Source of the DNA: Herbaspirillum sp. GW103
Lineage (GTDB): Bacteria > Pseudomonadota > Gammaproteobacteria > Burkholderiales > Burkholderiaceae_D
Length of the DNA: 64,000 nt
Assembly: GCF_000261365.1 (NCBI RefSeq)
Contig: NZ_AJVC01000003.1
Span: forward strand, 124,001 to 188,000
Reading direction: 5' to 3'
Shown here one piece after another: positions 9,327-16,970 of the stretch (positions are counted from its first letter, which is position 1; every line of letters starts with the position of its first letter). The notes beneath the pieces were generated by a model. It made no database searches and was not told where the DNA came from. It saw only the letters and a program-made list of their open reading frames with translations. Position numbers and translations under genes: made by a program.

Positions 9327-10372
9327 GGAGAAGGCTCCTCTTCAAGACTGGCGCTGGCCAGCGCCGCCAGATCGCGTTCGGCGTGGCTCTGGCGCAGCCA
9401 CACCGGCAGGTCGGCCAGCAGGCGCGCACTGTGCCGGCTGCCGCAATAGGGATGGGGACCGAGTGCGGCCCCCAGATCATCGATGATCTGCAGGCTGGAT
9501 CGCTCCACGATCAGACGGGCGCGCAGGGCATCCTGCATGGCGTTGGCGCGTGGATGAGCATCAATGCGTGCGGCACTCTCGCGCAGGCAGGTGGCTGCCG
9601 CATGCTGGCCGCACAGCGCACTGCCCAGTCGCGCCAGCGCATGGCTGTCGGCGCGCCGTCTCAAGCGTTGTCGCAATGCGGCTACCAGCGCGCTGGCAGC
9701 GCCGTACCAGCAGGCGGCAATGCCGATGCCGCCGTGCCAGAAACCGGCACGCTCCAGATAAAAGCCGGGAGTACCGACCACCTGCGCTACCACGTTGCGC
9801 AGTTGCAGGCGCGCGGTGCGCGTGGCTGCCATGCCGACGGCAGCCCAGTCATCTTCGATGATGGTGACGCCCGGCTGACCCAGCTCCAGCGCCAGCAGCC
9901 AATAGCGGTCGTCGTCGTCACGGTGGCCGAGCAGGGCATGGGTGACAGCGGTCGCGCCGGAGCACCAGGATTTCTCGCCGTCGAGGATGACGTGATCTCC
10001 CTGTGCCGTCATGCGCAGGCTGCCCGCTCGACCCTGGGCACACCAGACGGCCCAGATGGAATGCAGCGGCAAGGGCCGCCGGGCCTCGGCCAGGATCGCC
10101 AGGGCGTCAGTATGGGCTTCAAACAATTTGGCCAGCGACAGATCCTGAGCGGCGACGGCGGCCAGCGCTTGCCAGCGACCCAGCGTCTCGCCCTGGCCGG
10201 GCAGGGGCAAGCGGTCCAGTCCCGCCACCACCAATTGACGCAACAGGCGCGCAGCGACAATGGGCAGCTGCGCGTGGCTGGCTTCCTGCAGGGCGGGCGC
10301 GATGAATTCCTCGAGCGCGGCAGGCAAGGAAGGGCAGGGTGGAGCGTAACGGCGGGCGGGGCTGCTCATCAT
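9314..10372 (-). CDS. Acyl-CoA dehydrogenase-like flavoprotein
   Basis: This protein of about 352 residues is an acyl-CoA dehydrogenase homologue and heads the four-gene operon. The middle beta domain shows GEKSWCSGATAVTHALL, the usual flavin-contact segment, and the C-terminal part is helical. It is somewhat short for the family (usually 380-400 residues), and I cannot point to a catalytic Glu with confidence. It may act on an unusual substrate or be structural. The frame is open to 10615, but the upstream part is Cys/His-rich and unlike the family. ATG 10372 or 10369 is the likely start, although neither has a strong ribosome site. Confidence 0.75.
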   Translation of the reverse strand: MMSSPARRYAPPCPSLPAALEEFIAPALQEASHAQLPIVAARLLRQLVVAGLDRLPLPGQGETLGRWQALAAVAAQDLSLAKLFEAHTDALAILAEARRPLPLHSIWAVWCAQGRAGSLRMTAQGDHVILDGEKSWCSGATAVTHALLGHRDDDDRYWLLALELGQPGVTIIEDDWAAVGMAATRTARLQLRNVVAQVVGTPGFYLERAGFWHGGIGIAACWYGAASALVAALRQRLRRRADSHALARLGSALCGQHAAATCLRESAARIDAHPRANAMQDALRARLIVERSSLQIIDDLGAALGPHPYCGSRHSARLLADLPVWLRQSHAERDLAALASASLEEEPSPCLL

Positions 10373-10677
10373 GATGCGGGGGAGAAGATCAAGCGCACAG
10401 GCTGTGCAATGGGAGGCAGTATGCGCGTACTCGCGCTGGCAAGATGTCGGCGCGCTGCCGTGTTTGCCGTAGGAATTCATTAGCGCAGGGGCATGTCGCA
10501 GCGCTGCCTGTAGGAATCCGGAGCGCTGAAAATCGGTGCAGCGCCTACAGCCAAATTGCGTCGTCACTTTCATCATGAAGCTCCGGACGCAGAAGATGTT
10601 CATGCGCCGCGCCAAAGGGCGACCAGGTGATTACGCAGGGCGTCCCCCCACGAAACTGTCACGCTCGGAGAAGCGAC
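10373..10677. other. Divergent intergenic region with a nested inverted repeat
   Basis: This 305-base gap lies between the divergent acyl-CoA dehydrogenase-like and FdhF-like genes. It contains arms CTGTAGG (10508-10514) and CCTACAG (10544-10550), with CGCTG (10524-10528) pairing to CAGCG (10539-10543) inside. I see no clear sigma-70 promoter and no gene. Confidence 0.5.
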
Positions 10678-12999
10678 ATGAAAACCAAGGATATCCCCGA
10701 ACAAGCCCATTTCGACGAATACAACAACGCCGCCGGTGGCTGGGGCTCGGTCAAGGCACTGGGGGCCATTCTGCAGCAGGAGCACGTGATCGCTACCGGC
10801 ACGCGCATCCTGATGAAGCAGAACAAGCCCGATGGCTTTGCCTGCGTCAGCTGTTCCTGGGCCAAGCCGGCGGATCCGCATCTGTTCGAATTCTGCGAGA
10901 ACGGCGCCAAGGCCACCGCCTGGGAAATCACCGGCAAGCGTGCCACGCCTGAGTTCTTCGCCCGGCATACCGTGGCCGAGATGGAAAGCTGGAACGATCT
11001 CGAACTGGAATCCACCGGTCGCCTCACCGAGCCCATGAAATACGACGCCGCCAGCGACCGCTATCTGCCGGTCTCGTGGGACGAGGCCTTCGATGACATC
11101 GCCGCGCAATTGCGTGCCATGGATCCGAAGAAGGTGGTGTTCTATGCCTCCGGACGCGCCTCGCTGGAGACCTCCTACTTGTACCAGCTCATGGCGCGCA
11201 TGTATGGCACCAACAACCTGCCGGACAGTTCCAACATGTGCCACGAATCCACATCGGTGGCGCTGCCGCAGACCATCGGCGTACCGGTGGGCACGGTCAC
11301 GCTGGACGATTTCGGGCAGACCGAGTGCATCCTCTTCTTCGGTCACAACACCGGCACCAATGCCCCGCGCATGCTGCATCCACTGGAGCAGGCGCGCAAG
11401 CGCGGCGTCCCGGTGATCACCTTCAATCCCTTGCGCGAACGCGGCCTGGAGCGCTTTGTCAATCCGCAATCGCCCAAGGAGATGATCACCCCCGCACATA
11501 CCGACATCAGTTCGCAATATGTGCAGATCAGGATCGGTGGCGACACTGCCGCCGCCATCGGCATGGCCAAGCGCATCCTGGAACGCGACGACCGCGCCCG
11601 TACTGAAGGCTTGCCGCGCCTGCTGGACGTGGCCTTCATCGAGGAACACACCAGTGGCTTCGAGGAATTCGCGGCGGCCGCGCGCGCGGCCCAGTGGAGC
11701 GAGATCGAACGCCACGCCGGCGTCTCGCGTGCAGAGCTGGAGCTGGCTGCGGATACCTATGCCAGTGCCGGTCGCGCCATGCTCATGTATGGCATGGGCG
11801 TGACCCAGCATCGCGAAGCGGTGCGCACCATCCACATGCTGACCAATCTGCTGCTCATGCGCGGCAATATCGGCAAGCCCGGTGCCGGTATCTGCCCGAT
11901 CCGAGGCCACTCCAATGTGCAGGGCCAGCGTACCGTGGGTATCACCGAAAAACCGCAGATGGTACCCAATGACAAGCTGCGCGCGCTTTATCATTTCGAG
12001 CCGCCGATGGAGCAGGGGCTCAATACGGTGGAAGCCTGCGAGAAGATCCGTGACGGCGCGTTGTCCGCCTTCTTCATGCTGGGCGGCAATTTCGTGCGCG
12101 CCATTCCCGATCATGGTGTGATGGAACCTGCCTGGCGCAAGCTGCCACTGACGGTTCAGGTGGTGACGCACTTCAACCGGTCCTGCGTGGTCCACGGACA
12201 GACATCCTACGTGCTGCCCTGCCTGGGACGCATCGAGATCGATCGCCAGCGCAGTGGCGAGCAGGCGGTGTCGGTGGAAGACAGTACCGGCTGCATGCAC
12301 GGTTCACGCGGCCGCGCCGAGCCGGCTTCGCCCCGGCTGCTGTCGGAACCGGCCATCGTGGCCGAGCTGGCCAAGCGCCTGCTGCCTGCGAATGCACACG
12401 TGGACTGGGATGCCTGGGTCGGGGATTACTCCCTGATTCGTGACGCCATCGAAGCGACCTATCCGGACATCTTCCGTGACTTCAATGAGCGCATGTGGAC
12501 GCCCGGCGGCTTTGCGCGTCCGCTGGCGGCCCGCGAGCGGCAGTGGACGACACCCAATGGCAAGGCCAACTTCAAGACCCCGCAGGGATTCGAGCCGGAC
12601 CCCGACATGCCCGCTGATGCGGCGGGCGTGCTGCGCCTGATGACCACGCGTGGGGATAGCCAGTTCAACACCACCGTGTATTCGCTGGACGATCGTTTCC
12701 GAGGAGTCTGGGGAACGCGCCGCGTGCTGCTGATGAACCAGCGCGATCTGCAGCAGCAGGGATTGGGGGCAGGTGATTTCGTGACGGCCGAGACGGTCTC
12801 GGAGGATGGCGTGGAGCGCCGCGTGGATCATCTGCGCGTGGAACCCTTCGATATTCCGGTGGGCTGCGTGATGGGTTACTTCCCCGAACTCAACCGGCTC
12901 ATTCCGCTGTTCCATCACGCGCGGGGCAGCAAGGTGCCGGCGGCCAAGTCGATTCCGATTCGCTTGATTCCGGAAATTGCCGAGCCAGTGTTGTCCTGA
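10678..12999 (+). CDS. FdhF/YdeP family molybdopterin oxidoreductase
   Basis: This 773-residue protein belongs to the DMSO reductase superfamily, which carries Mo-bis-MGD, and is closest in type to E. coli YdeP. Cys56, Cys59 and Cys73 (CVSC ... FCENG) are the YdeP-type iron-sulfur region. Cys188 in SSNMCHES occupies the position where FdhF has its metal-ligating selenocysteine. The C-terminal MoCo-binding domain contains TTRGDSQFNTTVYS. There is no signal peptide and no neighbouring electron-transfer subunit or fdhD, so it is probably a soluble single-subunit enzyme. The reaction is unknown for the family; YdeP is linked to acid resistance. GGAGAAG precedes ATG 10678, and a terminator overlaps the stop. 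Confidence 0.88.
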   Translation: MKTKDIPEQAHFDEYNNAAGGWGSVKALGAILQQEHVIATGTRILMKQNKPDGFACVSCSWAKPADPHLFEFCENGAKATAWEITGKRATPEFFARHTVAEMESWNDLELESTGRLTEPMKYDAASDRYLPVSWDEAFDDIAAQLRAMDPKKVVFYASGRASLETSYLYQLMARMYGTNNLPDSSNMCHESTSVALPQTIGVPVGTVTLDDFGQTECILFFGHNTGTNAPRMLHPLEQARKRGVPVITFNPLRERGLERFVNPQSPKEMITPAHTDISSQYVQIRIGGDTAAAIGMAKRILERDDRARTEGLPRLLDVAFIEEHTSGFEEFAAAARAAQWSEIERHAGVSRAELELAADTYASAGRAMLMYGMGVTQHREAVRTIHMLTNLLLMRGNIGKPGAGICPIRGHSNVQGQRTVGITEKPQMVPNDKLRALYHFEPPMEQGLNTVEACEKIRDGALSAFFMLGGNFVRAIPDHGVMEPAWRKLPLTVQVVTHFNRSCVVHGQTSYVLPCLGRIEIDRQRSGEQAVSVEDSTGCMHGSRGRAEPASPRLLSEPAIVAELAKRLLPANAHVDWDAWVGDYSLIRDAIEATYPDIFRDFNERMWTPGGFARPLAARERQWTTPNGKANFKTPQGFEPDPDMPADAAGVLRLMTTRGDSQFNTTVYSLDDRFRGVWGTRRVLLMNQRDLQQQGLGAGDFVTAETVSEDGVERRVDHLRVEPFDIPVGCVMGYFPELNRLIPLFHHARGSKVPAAKSIPIRLIPEIAEPVLS

Positions 13000-13018
13000 G
13001 CACGGAGCTCAGGTTTTT
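12995..13018 (+). terminator. Intrinsic terminator overlapping the fdhF-like stop
   Basis: CCTGAGC (12995-13001) pairs with GCTCAGG (13007-13013) around a five-base loop, followed by five T. The first arm includes the TGA stop codon. Confidence 0.8.
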
Positions 13019-13097
13019 CGAGAAGTCGTCAGAGAATGGAGGGACAGACTTGCTGCAGAGGGGAGGCATGGGCAAGCTGGCGTGCTGACTCGGAGAA

Positions 13098-13147
13098 ATA
13101 AGTCCAGGTCTAATAAATTGAGTAAATACTGATAATGGACTTATAAT
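13098..13147 (+). promoter_or_regulatory. Promoter and putative operator of the toxin-antitoxin operon
   Basis: A sigma-70-like promoter is visible: TTGAGT (13118-13123), an 18-base spacer and TATAAT (13142-13147). An exact 8-bp inverted repeat, ATAAGTCC (13098-13105) and GGACTTAT (13137-13144), flanks the -35 box and overlaps the -10 box, as expected for autoregulation by the Xre antitoxin. The toxin ATG is nine bases after the -10 box, so the mRNA would be nearly leaderless. Confidence 0.65.
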
Positions 13148-13155
13148 TAAGGCGC

Positions 13156-13410
13156 ATGAATTCGATCAAGTGGCACCCAAGAGCTATCAGGCAGTTATTG
13201 AAGATCAACCGCTCCGATCAAATCAGAATCAAGGACGCAACGGCCAAGTTGGAACTGATGCCGCATTGCCAGCAAGTGAAATCGCTGACGAATCATCCTT
13301 GTCAATTTCGGCTTCGGGTTGGTCACTATCGAGTCTTCTTCAACTTCGACGGAACTGTCCGCATTGTCTTTATCGAGGAAGTGAGCAAGCGCAATGAACG
13401 CACGTACTAA
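13156..13410 (+). CDS. RelE/HigB-family toxin of a type II toxin-antitoxin pair
   Basis: This 84-residue basic protein has the RelE/ParE fold signature: an N-terminal KWHPRAIRQL helix, the central FRLRVGHYRVFF strands and a terminal IEEVSKRNERTY. RelE-type toxins cut mRNA at the ribosome; HigB relatives are the closest layout because the toxin gene comes first. The final R and Y are plausible catalytic or RNA-contacting residues. The gene overlaps the antitoxin by 17 bases, so translation is coupled. ATG 13156 sits just downstream of a good -10 box with only a weak AAGG ribosome site, consistent with a near-leaderless message. Confidence 0.85.
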   Translation: MNSIKWHPRAIRQLLKINRSDQIRIKDATAKLELMPHCQQVKSLTNHPCQFRLRVGHYRVFFNFDGTVRIVFIEEVSKRNERTY

Positions 13411-13726
13411 TACTCAGATCATCCACGGGGCCGATGGAAAGCCGGCCTTCGTCGTGATCCCGTATGCGGATTATGTCAAGGAGCTCCCTCAAGAGGATGA
13501 AGCCTACGTTCCGCACGAGGTCGTCGCGATGATGGTCGAACACCAATGGACCCCCATGCGCAGCTGGCGCGAGCATCTGAACCTGACCCAGCAGGAGGTC
13601 GCCGCGCGCATAGGTATCTCGCAGTCGGCTTATGCACAGCAGGAACGCAGTACCCGCTTGCGCCCGCTGTCGTTGGAGCGGATCGCAGCGGCACTGGGAG
13701 TAAGCATCGAGCAACTGGATTTCTGA
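13394..13726 (+). CDS. Xre-family antitoxin with Phd-like N-terminus
   Basis: This 110-residue partner has a C-terminal helix-turn-helix of the Xre/Cro type (about residues 60-107, LTQQEVAARIGISQSAYAQQ and onward). The N-terminal stretch, IIHGADGKPAFVVIPYADY, resembles the Phd/YefM antitoxin strand-helix start. The combination suggests the N-terminal part neutralises the toxin while the HTH binds the operator upstream. Toxin-first order with a 17-base overlap matches HigBA-type operons. The pair stands between chromosomal genes with no mobile-element remnants visible, so its origin is unclear. Confidence 0.82.
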   Translation: MNARTNTQIIHGADGKPAFVVIPYADYVKELPQEDEAYVPHEVVAMMVEHQWTPMRSWREHLNLTQQEVAARIGISQSAYAQQERSTRLRPLSLERIAAALGVSIEQLDF

Positions 13727-13743
13727 GCTACTTTGCAAGAGCG

Positions 13744-13767
13744 AAAAAAGCCCCGCCGAAGCGGGGC
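13744..13767 (-). terminator. UUCG-loop terminator reading leftward
   Basis: On the minus strand GCCCCGC, loop TTCG, GCGGGGC (13767-13750) is followed by TTTTTT (13749-13744). It faces the antitoxin stop and would stop transcription coming from the diguanylate cyclase side. On the plus strand the hairpin lacks a T run. Confidence 0.65.
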
Positions 13768-14057
13768 CAAGAGGGAACTGAGGATACCTCAGGTTACAAC
13801 ACAAAAACACCTTGCTTGCTGGCGCGCCTGTCCTGAGCAATGATGGATATCGCCTCAGGCATGCGCTGCCGGACGAGGGCGATCATACGGAAGCGGCACG
13901 TCGTTGTCTCATGCTTTTGAAACATGAACGAATGCACGCCGTGCATGAGTCCGGCCAGTCCCCATCTGCCTTGCAGGGCAGCACACACAAAGCGCAGGTG
14001 AAAAAAAAGACCGCTCGCGCGGCCCCGGTGCAGGTCTGTGCTGTGCAGGTGGATCGA
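13768..14057. other. Intergenic region without a supported gene
   Basis: About 290 bases lie between the toxin-antitoxin operon and the diguanylate cyclase gene. Short frames here overlap the cyclase on the other strand and look like shadows. A small GC hairpin (14011-14022) next to an A run at 14001-14008 could be the cyclase terminator on the minus strand. Confidence 0.5.
14001..14024 (-). terminator. Possible terminator of the diguanylate cyclase gene
   Basis: On the minus strand a short GC-rich hairpin (CCGC/GCGG core at 14011-14022) is followed by a run of eight T (14008-14001). It lies about 35 bases after the cyclase stop. The stem is short, so confidence is modest. Confidence 0.45.
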
Positions 14058-15125
14058 CTAAAAGAATTCCACCGTGTCGTTGGTCGTGATACCCGAGCGC
14101 AGCACACCCGAATTGACCAGTTCCTGGTAGTAGCAGATGCGATTGCGACCGCTCTTCTTGGCGTGATAGAGCGCCTGGTCGGCATGGCCCAGGATCACCA
14201 CCGGCGTCTCCCGCGCGATATTGACGAAACCCAGGCTCACCGTCACCTTGCCGACCTGCGGGAAATCGTATTCCTGCACGTTCTGGCGGAAGCGGTCGAA
14301 GATCTTGCGCGCATCGGTGAGCGTGGTCGAGCGCAGCAGGATCACGAATTCCTCACCACCGAAACGGAAGATGCGGTCATGCGCACGGAACGATGCGCGC
14401 AGGATATTGGCCACCAGGATCAACACCTCATCCCCGTACAGATGGCCGTAGCGATCATTGACCTGTTTGAAGTGATCGATGTCGACCACCGCCAGCCAGT
14501 GACCCTTGGGTTCGTCGTTGCTCTCGTGACGGCGCTCGTCACGGTCCACCGAGTGCGCCTCGTGCGGCGCGATGGCAAAGGCGTAGCGGGTGAACTGTTC
14601 ATCGAAGGTCTTGCGGTTGAACAGGCCCGTGAGGGCATCGCGCTCGCTGTAGTCGAGCAGGCTCTGGTAATTGCAATAGACGTGGAAGATGCCGTGGATC
14701 ACGTCCAGCATGGCCGGTGCAAAGGGAACCTGGCTACGGATCTCCAGGCAGGAATTCATCTTGCCATGCAGCCAGACCGGCAGCCACAAAAGATGCTGGC
14801 CATCGGCCGTGGTCTCCTGGAACTCATTGAGATGATTGCGGATGCAGGCCAGCATGGCCGGATAGGTCGACAGCGGTTCCTTGGGATCGTCGCTGGTGAG
14901 CTCGGCGATGGTGTGCACGGCGCCATCGCGGATGACCATCTTTTCCTGCACGAAGTGTTCATCACGCAGCGTGAAGATGTCGAGCATGCGGATGGCCTCG
15001 ACGTCGGTCAGCTGGTACAGCGCGGAGATGACGGAGATGGCCAGGCGGGAATGCTCCCGGTGGGCCGTGATTTCTACCAGATGCTTGAGCAGCGGTTTTT
15101 TCATCTCGTCGTCGATGTCCTGCAT
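14058..15125 (-). CDS. GGDEF diguanylate cyclase
   Basis: This 355-residue protein ends in a GGDEF domain that makes cyclic di-GMP from two GTP. The active-site loop is RFGGEEF, a catalytically competent variant, with metal-binding DIDHFKQVND before it. Five residues upstream of the loop is RAHD, matching the RxxD inhibitory site for product feedback. Residues 1 to about 165 form a GAF-like or otherwise unassigned cytosolic sensor region; no membrane helix is visible. It starts at ATG 15125 or the internal ATG at 15104; neither has a strong ribosome site. It stands alone, so the target process is unknown. Confidence 0.88.
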   Translation of the reverse strand: MQDIDDEMKKPLLKHLVEITAHREHSRLAISVISALYQLTDVEAIRMLDIFTLRDEHFVQEKMVIRDGAVHTIAELTSDDPKEPLSTYPAMLACIRNHLNEFQETTADGQHLLWLPVWLHGKMNSCLEIRSQVPFAPAMLDVIHGIFHVYCNYQSLLDYSERDALTGLFNRKTFDEQFTRYAFAIAPHEAHSVDRDERRHESNDEPKGHWLAVVDIDHFKQVNDRYGHLYGDEVLILVANILRASFRAHDRIFRFGGEEFVILLRSTTLTDARKIFDRFRQNVQEYDFPQVGKVTVSLGFVNIARETPVVILGHADQALYHAKKSGRNRICYYQELVNSGVLRSGITTNDTVEFF

Positions 15126-15351
15126 GAGCCCATTGTTCTATGTATGGTCGGTACTCGGCTGTGCTTGCCCGGCGTCTTCGACAGCGGGCTGGCTGACATG
15201 CCATGAAGCAGTGCCCGGCCATCGGCAGGAGCGCAGTCAGGAGCAAGGCATGTCACAGCGCAACGAAGACGATCCCGTTGCAAGATTCACGCCATCAAGC
15301 TAGCACGGAAGCAAAGCGATTTTACAGGCGGCAAGCAGGGGAATGAAGCAG

Positions 15352-15373
15352 TTTCTGCATTTCACTGCAGAAA
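15352..15373. repeat. Perfect 8-bp inverted repeat
   Basis: TTTCTGCA (15352-15359) and TGCAGAAA (15366-15373) are separated by six bases. It sits upstream of the minus-strand cyclase gene and could be an operator or a hairpin; no T run follows on the plus strand. Confidence 0.5.
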
Positions 15374-15594
15374 AATCTCCATTTCATTTCCATGTGGAAA
15401 CTTCAACTCTTGCGTGATTTTCACTTACGTGCGACTTGGTGAGTTTTTCTCTCCCGGGCGCCTTCCGATATCAGACAAACCGGCTACAAACCAGCTGTGT
15501 AGCGGAATTGACGCTGATCTGACATTGTCTGCCGGCGACCGGTCCTGCTTCTCATGCTCCGAAAATCAATACGCCAGTTCCGGGATTGACTTAA

Positions 15595-15627
15595 AAAAAT
15601 CGCCGACTGGGTAGCCGGCGATTTTTG
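15595..15627. terminator. Bidirectional terminator after lpxO
   Basis: AAAAATCGCCG (15595-15605) pairs with CGGCGATTTTT (15616-15626), giving A/T runs on both sides. It lies about 60 bases past the lpxO stop on the minus strand. Confidence 0.8.
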
Positions 15628-15685
15628 TTTATATCATTTACGATCTTGTTTCGGATTGCCGATGGCGGCTACCCTCCATCCAGCC

Positions 15686-16585
15686 TCAGGCATAGATGAT
15701 CAGCAGGGCGACGGCAATGATGAGACCGAACTTGGTGATCTTGTAGACGGTCTTGTTCCAGTTCTTGAAGCGGCGGCGATACTGCCCGGCCAGCCAGACG
15801 AAACGGAACAGCTTGTTGACGCGCCCGGTCTGGTCGCCGGTCTCATTGGGGGAGGCGGCGGCGGTCATCATGGTGCGGCCGAGGAAGCCATTGATGGCTT
15901 CTGCCCAGCGATAGCGCAGCGGCCGCTCGACATCGCAGAAGAGGATGATACGGTTCGTCTCGGTGCCGTTCTGCGCCCAGTGGATGAAGGTCTCGTCGAA
16001 CACCACGCTCTGGCCATCGCGCCAGCTGTAGCGCTGGCCGTCGACTTCGATGAAGCAGCGGTCATCGTTGGGCGTGACCAGGCCCAGGTGGTAGCGCAGC
16101 GAACCGGCGAAGGGGTCGCGGTGCGGATTGAGGGTCCCGCCCGGGGCCAGCTCGGCGAACATGGCGGCCTTGACCGAGGGAATGCGCTTCAAGATTTCCA
16201 CGGTCTTGGGGCAGAACTTCTCGGCCGAGGGATGACTGGCGTTGTACCACTTGAGGTAGAAGCGCTTCCAGCCAGCCTTGAAGAAGGAGTTGAAACCGGC
16301 GTCGTCATTCTTCTCCGCCGCCTTGATCTTGGCCATTTCACGCAGGGCCACGGCTTCGTCGCGGATCACTTCCCAGTTCTGGTCGATGATGGCCAGGTCA
16401 TCAAACTGCTTGACGGCCGGATAAGGCACGGCTGGCACGCGCGAAAACGCGTACATGAACAGATTGATCGGCGACATGATCGACGAGTGGTCGAAGAACT
16501 GCCGAAGGAAGGGCAGGCGCACCCGACCTCGGAAGTGGATGAACAGGATGGAAAAGAGATAAATGAAGACAATTGCCCATTTCAT
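15686..16585 (-). CDS. lpxO: LpxO-type aspartyl/asparaginyl beta-hydroxylase (lipid A hydroxylase)
   Basis: This 299-residue Fe(II)/2-oxoglutarate dioxygenase matches LpxO, which 2-hydroxylates a secondary acyl chain of lipid A at the inner membrane. The metal triad is visible as His155-x-Asp157 in NPHRDPFAGS and His202 in ETFIHWAQNG. A hydrophobic helix at each end (about 3-17 and 285-298) fits membrane anchoring. The frame extends 56 codons upstream with a GTG, but ATG 16585 has AAAGGA seven bases before it and begins the conserved N-terminal helix. Related peptide-aspartyl hydroxylases are possible, but the size and terminal helices favour LpxO. Confidence 0.85.
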   Translation of the reverse strand: MKWAIVFIYLFSILFIHFRGRVRLPFLRQFFDHSSIMSPINLFMYAFSRVPAVPYPAVKQFDDLAIIDQNWEVIRDEAVALREMAKIKAAEKNDDAGFNSFFKAGWKRFYLKWYNASHPSAEKFCPKTVEILKRIPSVKAAMFAELAPGGTLNPHRDPFAGSLRYHLGLVTPNDDRCFIEVDGQRYSWRDGQSVVFDETFIHWAQNGTETNRIILFCDVERPLRYRWAEAINGFLGRTMMTAAASPNETGDQTGRVNKLFRFVWLAGQYRRRFKNWNKTVYKITKFGLIIAVALLIIYA

Positions 16586-16970
16586 TGCAGGGTCCTTTGA
16601 TGTTGCCGGCCTCTTCAACTGAAGGAAAAGGCTGTGACGGATATCCGTCCATATGGGGTCGGGAGCAGGGAGATCAACGACAACAAGCGGTTCGAGCCGG
16701 GGCAGCAGCAGAAAAAAACAGGCTGGAAGAAGCCATGATGCCGCAAGATGCACGATGATGAGTTGAAATCCCGCTCACTGCGCAGGCCCGGCCAGACGCC
16801 GGCGACGCAGAGCAAGCGAGGATTCTACACCAAGGGGGAGTCAGCGTTTGTAAGGAGGGCTGATTGCCCTATGTGAATATTCTTTCAACAGCGGCTTGCG
16901 CTGATCCAGATCAAGGGGATAAAAAAAGGACCGGGAGTCCGGTCCTTCGCGAGAGGGTGAAGCAAAAGGC
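16586..16970. other. Intergenic region between lpxO and dadA
   Basis: This 385-base gap contains the dadA terminator at its right end and presumably the lpxO promoter. I see no gene, RNA or clear promoter boxes in it. Confidence 0.5.
16921..16947 (-). terminator. Intrinsic terminator of dadA
   Basis: On the minus strand AAGGACCGG pairs with CCGGTCCTT around a four-base loop, followed by T residues (16927-16921). It lies about 25 bases after the dadA stop. Confidence 0.85.

Larger units (their letters stand above)
15126..15685. other. Intergenic region upstream of the diguanylate cyclase
   Basis: This 560-base gap holds the cyclase promoter region and the lpxO terminator. An 8-bp perfect hairpin (15352-15373) is the only other structure seen. 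Small frames exist but lack ribosome sites or family resemblance. Confidence 0.5.

Noticed and set aside
15414..15614. 66-codon plus-strand ORF ending in the lpxO terminator
   Set aside because: No ribosome site and its end lies inside a hairpin terminator; composition looks non-coding.
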